Source of the DNA: DASUZD01 sp036377055
GTDB taxonomy: Bacteria > Actinomycetota > Thermoleophilia > Gaiellales > Gaiellaceae
Direction of reading: 5' to 3'
NCBI GenBank assembly: GCA_036377055.1
Contig: DASUZD010000042.1
Location: 1 to 10,929, forward strand
Length of the DNA stretch: 10,929 bases
The position numbers were made by a program, and so were the translations under genes. This document shows positions 5,416 through 10,929 of this stretch, in pieces. Position 1 is the first letter of the stretch. Each line of letters starts with the position of its first letter. The notes beneath the pieces were generated by a model that ran no database searches, was not told the origin of the DNA, and saw nothing but the letters and a program-made list of their open reading frames with translations.

Positions 5416-7614
5416 CTAGGCCGAAAGAGCCGGCGTCGCCTCGGGAGCGGCCTCCCGCTCCTCGAGGTCGAAGCGCGGCAGCCACTCCAGCCAGCGCGGC
5501 AGGTACCAGTTCCGCTCGCCGAGGAGCTTCATCGTCGCCGGCAGGAGCACGCCGCGGACGATCGTCGCGTCGATCAGGATCGCGACCGCGAGCCCGACGC
5601 CGAACTGCTTGAACATCAGCAGCGAGAGCGTCCCGAAGATCGAGAACACGGCGACCATGACGACCGCCGCGCTCGTCACCACTCCGGCCGTCGACCTGAT
5701 CCCCACCGAGATCGCGTCGTCCATGCCGGCGCCGCGCTGGAACGCCTCCCGGATCCGGCTGACGATGAACACGTGGTAGTCCATCGAGAGGCCGAACAGG
5801 ATCACGAAGAGGAGCATCGGGATGACGGGGGTGATGCCGGAGGTGTCGCTGAAGCCGAGCAGCCCCCTGCCGAAGCCGTCCTGGAAGACGAGCACAAGCA
5901 CTCCGTATGCGGCTCCGACGGACAGCAGGTTGAGCACGATCGCCTTGATCGCGACCACGATCGAGCGGAACGCGACCAAGAGCAGGCCGAACGCGAACAG
6001 GAGGACGAAGCCGACCACGATCGGCAGCTTCGCCTTCAGCTGCTCCTGCGAGTCCCGCCACTCGGCCGTGAGCCCGGTGACGCCGGCCTCCGTGTCCGGG
6101 AGCGCGCCGACCGTCTCGGGGACGATCTTGTCTCGCAACGCCGCCAGAGAGGCCTGCGCGGCGTTGGTTCCCGTGCCCTTGATCGGAACGGTGATGTTCG
6201 CGACCGTGGCGTCGCGGTTCGTCTCGACAGTGATCGGCTCGCCGATCCGCCCGGTCGCGAGCGCCTTGCTCTCAAGCTTGCGGATCGCGCTTTGGACGGC
6301 GGGCGCGTTCACGTTCGGCGCCTTGACGACCACGTTCGCGGGGAGCGGGGTGCCCGGAAACGCCGCCTGCATGTGGTTGTAGGCCTTGATCATCTTCAGG
6401 TTCTGCGGGTAGGTGTCAGGGCCGGGCGTCACCATTCGCAGGCCGAGCGCCGGAGCGGAAAGCGCGAGCAGCGCCCCGCCCGCGACGACCACGGAGACCA
6501 CGGGCCGGCGCAGGACGCTGTCGACGATCGGTCCCCAGATGCGGCTCTCGCCGCTCTCGCGCCGGAGCCGGCGGATGTGCGGCACGTGCAGCCGGTCGAC
6601 CTTGTCGCCCAGCTTCGAGAGCAGCGCGGGCAGAACCGTCAGCGAGCCGAGCATCGCGACGGCGACGACGAGCATCGTCGCCACGCCGAAGGACGCGAAC
6701 GTCTTGTCGCCCGTCAGGAAGAGTCCCGCCATCGCGACCAGCACCGTCAGGCCGGAGATGAGGACCGACCGCCCGGAGGTTGCAGCGGCGGCTTCGAGCG
6801 CGGCGCGTTCGCTTCGGCCCGCGGCCCTCTCCGCGCGCTCACGGCGGAGGTAGAACATCGAGTAGTCCACTCCGACCGGGAGCCCGATCAGCAGGACGGT
6901 CGCCTTCACCTCCTGCGCCATCGGCAGCACGTGACTGGGCAGCGCCATCAGCCCGAACGTCGCGAAGACCGCCGTGAGCGCCAGCAGCAGAGGGATGCCT
7001 GCGGCCACGAGCGCTCCGAAGGCCACGACGAGGATGATCAGCGTGATCGGGATCGAGAACACGCCTGCGCTCTCAAGGTCGTTCGCGGCGGCCTCGTCGG
7101 CCGCCGTCTGCGCGCTCGCGTCGCCGAACTCTCCGACGAAGAAGCCGGGATGGGCGCTTTGCGCCTCGTCGACGCGATCCAGGACAGCGCCGACCTTGTC
7201 GCCGGCCTTGTTCTTGTCGCCCCGGATGTCGAACTCGACGAGCGCGGTGCGTCCGTCCTTCGAGACTGGGCCTCGATGGAGGTTCTCGACGTCCGGTACC
7301 TTCGAGACGCGCGCGACGACGTCGCTCACGGCGGAGTCGAAGGCGGGATCGCCGGCCCGAAGCGAACGGCTCTGGATGACGACCTTCTCAGCCGCGGGCT
7401 GCTTGAACCCATCGTTGAGGATCCGATCCATCCGGCCGGACTCGCCGGGCCCGGCCGTGTACGGGTCGACGGTCTTCGTGCCGACGGCGTTGCCGACGGC
7501 GAAGGCGACGAGCATGAAGGCTAGCCAGCCGAAGACGGCGGTCTTCCAGTGACCGGCGCTCCAGCGGCCCATGCGCGCCGCGATGTTGGATCTTGGCTGG
7601 TTTGCGCGAGACAT
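5416..7614 (-). CDS. MMPL/RND-family membrane exporter, complete
   Basis: 732-residue inner-membrane exporter of the MMPL family, likely proton-driven, exporting a lipid-like or toxic hydrophobic compound that cannot be named from sequence. TM1 lies at about 26-46, the first extracytoplasmic domain at about 47-180, the first membrane block at about 185-390 with the relay pair D250-Y251 in GLPVGVDYSMFY, the second extracytoplasmic domain at about 395-530, and the second block at about 530-700 with D612-Y613 in GLSMDYHVFIVSR. The length is within the normal range for smaller members and both DY pairs are intact, so it should be active. AAGGAGG before the ATG fixes the start. It precedes the two-component genes on the same strand, separated by a strong hairpin, and is a paralogue of the left-hand exporter. 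Confidence 0.95.
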   Translation of the reverse strand: MSRANQPRSNIAARMGRWSAGHWKTAVFGWLAFMLVAFAVGNAVGTKTVDPYTAGPGESGRMDRILNDGFKQPAAEKVVIQSRSLRAGDPAFDSAVSDVVARVSKVPDVENLHRGPVSKDGRTALVEFDIRGDKNKAGDKVGAVLDRVDEAQSAHPGFFVGEFGDASAQTAADEAAANDLESAGVFSIPITLIILVVAFGALVAAGIPLLLALTAVFATFGLMALPSHVLPMAQEVKATVLLIGLPVGVDYSMFYLRRERAERAAGRSERAALEAAAATSGRSVLISGLTVLVAMAGLFLTGDKTFASFGVATMLVVAVAMLGSLTVLPALLSKLGDKVDRLHVPHIRRLRRESGESRIWGPIVDSVLRRPVVSVVVAGGALLALSAPALGLRMVTPGPDTYPQNLKMIKAYNHMQAAFPGTPLPANVVVKAPNVNAPAVQSAIRKLESKALATGRIGEPITVETNRDATVANITVPIKGTGTNAAQASLAALRDKIVPETVGALPDTEAGVTGLTAEWRDSQEQLKAKLPIVVGFVLLFAFGLLLVAFRSIVVAIKAIVLNLLSVGAAYGVLVLVFQDGFGRGLLGFSDTSGITPVIPMLLFVILFGLSMDYHVFIVSRIREAFQRGAGMDDAISVGIRSTAGVVTSAAVVMVAVFSIFGTLSLLMFKQFGVGLAVAILIDATIVRGVLLPATMKLLGERNWYLPRWLEWLPRFDLEEREAAPEATPALSA

Positions 7615-7620
7615 CTCCGT

Positions 7621-7627
7621 CCTCCTT
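7621..7627 (-). promoter_or_regulatory. Ribosome binding site of the second MMPL gene
   Basis: On the minus strand this reads AAGGAGG, six bases before the ATG at 7614-7612. It supports that start over in-frame alternatives inside the gene. Confidence 0.8.
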
Positions 7628-7716
7628 CGATTGATGCCTCGACGCTACGAGCGCGCCGTCCGGAGAACGTCGGCGCCGGGTCGGATTCGACCTCGGACCA
7701 GGCGACGATCCCGGCT

Positions 7717-7730
7717 CCTACTCGAGTAGG
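7717..7730. promoter_or_regulatory. Perfect 14-bp palindrome between operons
   Basis: CCTACTCGAGTAGG is a gapless palindrome located 6 bases past the stop codon of the small gene at 7737-7928 and about 100 bases upstream of the second MMPL start. It could be an operator for the MMPL gene or a short element at the 3' end of the exporter-small gene transcript. An imperfect partner, GGTCG-GATT-CGACC at 7679-7692, lies nearby. The role is not shown by the sequence. Confidence 0.35.
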
Positions 7731-7736
7731 ACGCCG

Positions 7737-7928
7737 CTAGGCGACGAGCGTCCGGCGCGGGCCGCGCCTGACGAACTCTGCGAGCCGCTCGCGCGCGCGC
7801 TCGATCTCCGTGCCGTACATGTCGAGCTCACCGGCGTCGGCGCCGCGCTGCTCGCGGAGCCTGCGCACGAGCACGAGCCCCTTCAGGTGGAGCACTAGGT
7901 CGTCGAGCTCGCGAAAGCTCTTGCTCAC
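7737..7928 (-). CDS. Small helical protein coupled to the MFS exporter
   Basis: 63 residues, no recognised family. The sequence is charged and alpha-helical, with a short hydrophobic heptad-like stretch (LDDLVLHLKGLVLVRRLREQ, about 8-27) followed by a second helix (IERARERLAEFVRR), so a helical hairpin or a dimerising coiled coil is likely. There is no signal peptide, and the hydrophobic run is too short and too charged to be a membrane segment. The GTG start is fixed by GAGGAGG just upstream and by the GTGA overlap with the stop of the exporter, a hallmark of translational coupling. It could be a small accessory or regulatory partner of the exporter; that is inferred only from the operon. 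Confidence 0.72.
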   Translation of the reverse strand: MSKSFRELDDLVLHLKGLVLVRRLREQRGADAGELDMYGTEIERARERLAEFVRRGPRRTLVA

Positions 7929-9394
7929 GCTGCCTCCTCGAGCGCGAGCGCATCGGCGTCGACGCGCTCGACTCGCGGCGCGGCGCCGGACCTGACCAGC
8001 GTCGCGGCGAGCAGCGCGCCGACGACGAGCAGCCCCGTGAGAATGTCGAGTCCGGTCCGGAACCCGTGGTCGAGCGCGATGCCGCTCGCGGCGCCAATGC
8101 CGGGGTGGGCGTCGACGTAGCTCGAGGTCGAGGTCGCGGCGATCGCGCTGATCGCGGCGACGCCGATCGCACCGCCGATCTGGCGGCTCGTGTTGATCAG
8201 GCCCGAGGCCACGCCTGCGTCCGATCGCTCGACGCCCGTGAGGCTGGCGATCGTCACCGGGACGAACGAGAGTCCCATCCCGGCGCCGCCGAGGACGAAC
8301 GCTGGGAAGAGATCCCAGAAGTAGCGGCCGTCGACAGGTAGGCGCGTCAGCAGCGCGAGCGAGACGGCGGAGACGAGGAGGCCGGCGGTGAGCGTCGCCC
8401 TCGCGCCGACACGGCCGACGAGCACCTGCGCGACGTTCGAGGCGACGACGACCGTCAGCGCGAAGCCGCTGAAGGCGAGCCCCGCGCGAATCGCGGAGTA
8501 GTGGAGAACGTCCTGGAGGTACAGGGTCAAGAGGAAGAACTCGGAGAACGCGACGGCGCCGACGATCGCCATCGTCGCGTTCGCCGCCGTGAGCGTGCGC
8601 AAGCGGAAGATCCGGAGCGGGAGGAGCGGCGACCGCGCGCGGAGCTCGATCAGGACGAACGCGAGCACCAGGGCCGCCGAACCCGCGAGCAGGGCGAGCG
8701 TCGTCGGCGAACCCCAGCCGTCGCTCGTGGCGCGCGTCAGCGCGTAGACGAGCACCATCAAGCCCGATGTGATGGTCGCGGCGCCGGCGAAGTCGAAGTG
8801 CCGATGCGCCAGGCCTGCGCGGCTCTCCGTGAGTAGCCACGGAGTGAGCGCGAGCGCGGCGATCCCCACAGGCACGTTGATGAAGAAGATCCACGACCAG
8901 CTCAGATACGAGGTGAGAAGGCCGCCGAGAAGGACGCCGACCGCTGCTCCGCTCCCCGACGCGGCGCCGTAGATCCCGAGCGCGAGGTTGCGCTCGCGGC
9001 CCTCGGCGAACGTCGTCATCAGGAGCGAGAGCGCCGCCGGAGCGAGGAGCGCTCCGCCGAGGCCCTGGAGGGCGCGGAAGCCGATCAGCGAGGCCTCTGA
9101 CCACGCGAGCCCGCAGAGCAGCGAGCTCAGCGCGAAGAGGCCGAGGCCGGCCACGAAGAGGCGGCGCCGACCGAGCAGGTCGGCGAGCCGGCCGCCGAGC
9201 AGCAGCGCGCCGCCGAAGAGGAGCGCGTACGCCGAGACCACCCACTGCAGGTTCGTCGCCGAGAAATGGAGATCGGTCTTGATCGACGGCAGCGCGACGT
9301 TCACGATCGCGACGTCGAGGATGACCATGAACTGCGCGGTGACGATGAGAGCGAGGGCGCTCCAGCGGCGCTCGTGCTTCGTGGCGATGCTCAC
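7925..9394 (-). CDS. DHA2-type MFS multidrug exporter (EmrB/QacA-like, 14 TM)
   Basis: 489-residue proton-coupled exporter of the DHA2 family, which expels drugs, dyes or antibiotics across the inner membrane. Family motifs are in order: motif D1 around L26-P36 (LDVAIVNVALP), motif A at 68-78 (GRLADLLGRRR), motif B at 107-122 (RALQGLGGALLAPAAL) and motif C around 146-158 (SGSGAAVGVLLGG). Length and hydrophobic pattern fit 14 membrane segments. I choose the GTG at 9394 because AGGGAGG precedes it by 8 bases; a TTG at 9427 would add 11 residues but lies inside the predicted operator and has no such signal. It is divergent from a MarR regulator, which very likely represses it, and overlaps the small downstream gene by 4 bases. 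The substrate is unknown. Confidence 0.94.
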   Translation of the reverse strand: MSIATKHERRWSALALIVTAQFMVILDVAIVNVALPSIKTDLHFSATNLQWVVSAYALLFGGALLLGGRLADLLGRRRLFVAGLGLFALSSLLCGLAWSEASLIGFRALQGLGGALLAPAALSLLMTTFAEGRERNLALGIYGAASGSGAAVGVLLGGLLTSYLSWSWIFFINVPVGIAALALTPWLLTESRAGLAHRHFDFAGAATITSGLMVLVYALTRATSDGWGSPTTLALLAGSAALVLAFVLIELRARSPLLPLRIFRLRTLTAANATMAIVGAVAFSEFFLLTLYLQDVLHYSAIRAGLAFSGFALTVVVASNVAQVLVGRVGARATLTAGLLVSAVSLALLTRLPVDGRYFWDLFPAFVLGGAGMGLSFVPVTIASLTGVERSDAGVASGLINTSRQIGGAIGVAAISAIAATSTSSYVDAHPGIGAASGIALDHGFRTGLDILTGLLVVGALLAATLVRSGAAPRVERVDADALALEEAA

Positions 9395-9402
9395 GTGGTT
9401 GG

Positions 9403-9409
9403 CCTCCCT
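9403..9409 (-). promoter_or_regulatory. Ribosome binding site deciding the MFS exporter start
   Basis: AGGGAGG on the minus strand, 8 bases before the GTG at 9394-9392. It argues for that GTG against the longer TTG-started frame at 9427. Confidence 0.7.
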
Positions 9410-9412
9410 AAT

Positions 9413-9429
9413 CGTTGACTTCTTCAACG
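9413..9429. promoter_or_regulatory. Probable MarR operator
   Basis: CGTTGA-CTTCT-TCAACG, a perfect 6-bp inverted repeat with a 5-base spacer, 17 bp in all. This is the size and style of site bound by MarR dimers. It starts at the last base of the exporter's -10 box and covers the likely start of transcription, so occupation would block the exporter promoter. Confidence 0.6.
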
Positions 9430-9434
9430 TTATA
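9429..9434 (-). promoter_or_regulatory. Predicted -10 box of the MFS exporter
   Basis: TATAAC on the minus strand, a close match to the housekeeping -10 consensus, 34 bases upstream of the chosen GTG. No clear -35 box is seen, which is common in regulated actinobacterial promoters. The operator at 9413-9429 abuts it. Confidence 0.5.
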
Positions 9435-9456
9435 CCAGGCCAACGCTTGAGCGAGC

Positions 9457-9462
9457 TACCCT
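9457..9462 (+). promoter_or_regulatory. Predicted -10 box of marR-type gene, leaderless start
   Basis: TACCCT ends 7 bases before the ATG at 9470, so transcription would start at or beside the ATG. No Shine-Dalgarno sequence is present. The stretch TACCCTATTCCACATG closely resembles TATCCTTTTCCCACATG before the small gene at 2163. Confidence 0.45.
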
Positions 9463-9469
9463 ATTCCAC

Positions 9470-9997
9470 ATGACCGTTACGGATTCCGAGCCGGCGTCCA
9501 CCCGCCCGCTGCCGCGGCTGCCGGAGGAGCTCGTCGCCTCCACCGCGTTCCTGATCAAACGACTCGGCTTCGCCGCGAAGGACCGGGCCGCGAAGGCATA
9601 CGAGCGCGCTGGGCTCCATCCCTACCACCACGCCGTGCTCGCTGTCCTGGACGAGGGCTCCCGCGAGACGCAGGGCGCGATCGCCGACGCGCTTGGCTAC
9701 GACCGCGGCCAGCTCGTCGGCCTGCTCGACGAGCTCGAGGAGCAGGGCCTCGTCGAGCGCCGCCGCGATCCGGCCGACCGCCGCCGCCACATCGTGCGGC
9801 TCACGCCCGAGGGCAAGCGGTCACTCGCGAAGCTCCGCGCGCTCGCGCGAAAGCTCGACGACGACCTGCTCGCCCCGCTCGACGACCGCGAGCGCGAGCA
9901 GTTCCACGCGCTGCTGCTTCGGCTGGCGCAGGAGCACCTGCCGGCGTGCGCGCCGACAGCGCTGCCGGCGGCTCGCGCCGCCCGCAGCGACAAGTAG
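9470..9997 (+). CDS. MarR-family transcriptional regulator
   Basis: 175-residue winged-helix regulator; dimeric MarR proteins usually repress a neighbouring gene until a small phenolic or drug-like ligand releases them. The N-terminal helix (about 18-45) is followed by the winged helix-turn-helix: helix TQGAIADALGYDRG (67-80), recognition helix QLVGLLDELEEQGLVERR (81-98), and wing RRDPADRRRHIVRLTPEG with the typical D-x-R-D/R-R pattern (98-115). A C-terminal helix (about 118-155) for dimerisation follows, then an Ala-rich tail of about 20 residues. It is divergent from the DHA2 exporter with 75 bases between the start codons and an inverted repeat within them, so it most likely controls the exporter. 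The ATG start is supported by the domain beginning and a -10 box at leaderless distance. Confidence 0.92.
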   Translation: MTVTDSEPASTRPLPRLPEELVASTAFLIKRLGFAAKDRAAKAYERAGLHPYHHAVLAVLDEGSRETQGAIADALGYDRGQLVGLLDELEEQGLVERRRDPADRRRHIVRLTPEGKRSLAKLRALARKLDDDLLAPLDDREREQFHALLLRLAQEHLPACAPTALPAARAARSDK

Positions 9998-10023
9998 CGC
10001 AGTTCTAGCGGTCGATCAGTCCG

Positions 10024-10929
10024 TCAGGGATAGGAGACGACGTCGACGGGCGTCGTGTTCGGTGGGGTCGGCGGCCCGAAGTCGTTGACGACGTGGTCGA
10101 TCACGCCGTTGCCGACGATCGACAGCGTGAGGAGGTCGTGCAGCTTCAGCCCCGATGTCACCGGCACCTCGAAGGCGTGGGTCGCGTGGATCGTCGGGTC
10201 GACGTTGAAGAAGCAGTAGCTCCCTAGCCCCCAGCCTTCGTGGGTCTTGACCGAGTCTGCGACCTTGTACGCCGCGTAGCCGAGGGTGCCGTCCTGCTGC
10301 CAGTCTGCCTGGTTCGGCGGGTCGTACGGCATCTCGTTCTGGAACATGATCGTCTTTCCGTTTTCGCCGTTCCAGACGACCTCGTTCTTCTGGAAGTGCT
10401 CGACGAAGAGGCCGGTGGCGATCACGTTGTCGCCGTTCACGACGACTCCCGTGTCGGCGGTATTGCTCGTCCAGCCGACACCGCTGCCGTGGTCTGCGCG
10501 CCAGGCCCAGATGTCGTCCAGGATCGTGTTGTCGGCGTTCACCTCGAGGCTGACGGTCGCCTTCCCGAGATGCGGCCCGCCGATGCGAAAGAAGTCGTCG
10601 TGGAGCGCAGTCGGGTCGGCCGGATCGCTCGCCCGCGGGTCGTGCTGGTTCGGCGGGTGCGGCGTGCCGACCTGGAGCAGCACAGGCGAGTTCGACGCGT
10701 CCGCGTCGAAGATCACTCCGGAGACCTCGACGCCCTTCACGTCGCCGACCGTCATCGGGACGACGCCGTCGCGCGCGTCGAGCGTCGCCAGGCCGAGGCC
10801 GAGCACGATCGTGTCGGGCCGCTTGACCTTGATCGTCTTGTCGAGCTCATAGACGCCCGGCGTGAAGATCAGGTTCTGCCCCCGGGCGAGCGCGTTGTTG
10901 ATCGTCTTCGCGTCGTCGGTCGGCCTGGC
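10024..10929 (-). CDS. Beta-helix (pectin-lyase-like) protein, N-terminus missing
   Basis: The last 301 residues of a larger protein whose frame is open to the right edge. The visible part begins ARPTDDAKTINNALARGQ and continues with NLIFTPGVYELDKTIKV, a typical entry into a right-handed parallel beta-helix of the pectin-lyase type: the repeated short strands V-x-G-V-x-F-D-A and the D-x-V/I patterns follow. Conserved-looking acidic and aromatic spots include WAWRADHGSGVGW, FVEHFQKNEVVWNGENG and QNEMPYDPP. From memory, close relatives in streptomycetes are long secreted proteins variously labelled adenylyl cyclase or coagulation factor 5/8-type; those labels are doubtful, and a polysaccharide-active or carbohydrate-binding role is more likely from the fold. 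The signal peptide would lie outside the window. It converges on the MarR gene with 26 bases between stops, without an obvious terminator. Confidence 0.85.
   Translation of the reverse strand, partial: ARPTDDAKTINNALARGQNLIFTPGVYELDKTIKVKRPDTIVLGLGLATLDARDGVVPMTVGDVKGVEVSGVIFDADASNSPVLLQVGTPHPPNQHDPRASDPADPTALHDDFFRIGGPHLGKATVSLEVNADNTILDDIWAWRADHGSGVGWTSNTADTGVVVNGDNVIATGLFVEHFQKNEVVWNGENGKTIMFQNEMPYDPPNQADWQQDGTLGYAAYKVADSVKTHEGWGLGSYCFFNVDPTIHATHAFEVPVTSGLKLHDLLTLSIVGNGVIDHVVNDFGPPTPPNTTPVDVVSYP

Noticed and set aside
5773..7524. 583-residue open frame on the plus strand
   Set aside because: It runs antisense to the complete MMPL exporter and is a low-complexity Arg/Asp/Glu-rich product of GC-rich DNA, without any recognisable domain.
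7737..9245. 502-residue minus-strand frame overlapping the MFS exporter
   Set aside because: Only its last 63 residues, after a GTG with a good ribosome binding site, look like protein; the rest is a shadow of the exporter in another frame.
9395..9469. TTGACT at 9415-9420 as a -35 box for the MarR gene
   Set aside because: The only reasonable -10 box, TACCCT at 9457, is 36 bases away, far from the required 16-18; TTGACT is better explained as one arm of the inverted repeat.
1..10929. CRISPR array, tRNA, rRNA, riboswitch, or phage-defence module
   Set aside because: No regularly spaced repeats, tRNA-like cloverleaf or rRNA signature was seen, and no gene belongs to a recognised defence family.

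Overview
This is a GC-rich window with the dense, overlapping gene layout of an actinobacterium. The protein families and their wording (two MMPL exporters, a NarL-type sensor with a membrane N-terminus, a DHA2 drug exporter, a beta-helix protein of an actinobacterial type) fit Actinomycetota, possibly the Thermoleophilia. That placement is an inference; nothing in the window fixes the taxon. The long open frames lying opposite the real genes are GC-driven shadows and are not annotated.

Layout. (1) 1-1985, minus: a large MMPL/RND-type membrane exporter whose C-terminus runs off the left edge. (2) 1986-2945: a short divergent intergenic region with inverted repeats, a small charged helical protein (2163-2369, plus) that looks leaderless, a gene-poor stretch that holds the C-terminal scar of a DDE transposase (2535-2690), and a 60-residue beta-rich small protein (2729-2911, plus). 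(3) 2946-5321, minus: a two-component pair, sensor kinase then response regulator, overlapping by 10 bases. The kinase carries a one-base insertion in a G5 run (4628-4632) that splits its membrane half from its catalytic half. (4) 5361-5408: a near-perfect 20-bp hairpin. (5) 5416-7614, minus: a second, complete MMPL exporter paralogous to the first. (6) 7737-9394, minus: a DHA2-type 14-TM MFS exporter followed by a 63-residue helical protein, coupled by a GTGA overlap. (7) 9470-9997, plus: a divergent MarR regulator, with an inverted repeat over the exporter's predicted start of transcription. (8) 10024-10929, minus: the C-terminal 301 residues of a secreted-type beta-helix protein, cut by the right edge.

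How they may work together. The window is mostly an envelope export and stress cluster. The MarR/MFS pair is a classic self-contained drug-response module. The two MMPL exporters bracket a two-component system that plausibly senses the membrane and controls one or both, although that link rests only on position. I see no convincing new multi-gene system. The most useful points are the kinase frameshift, which makes a false 799-residue kinase-regulator fusion, the transposase scar, the paired leaderless start signals, and the small proteins coupled to or sitting beside exporters.
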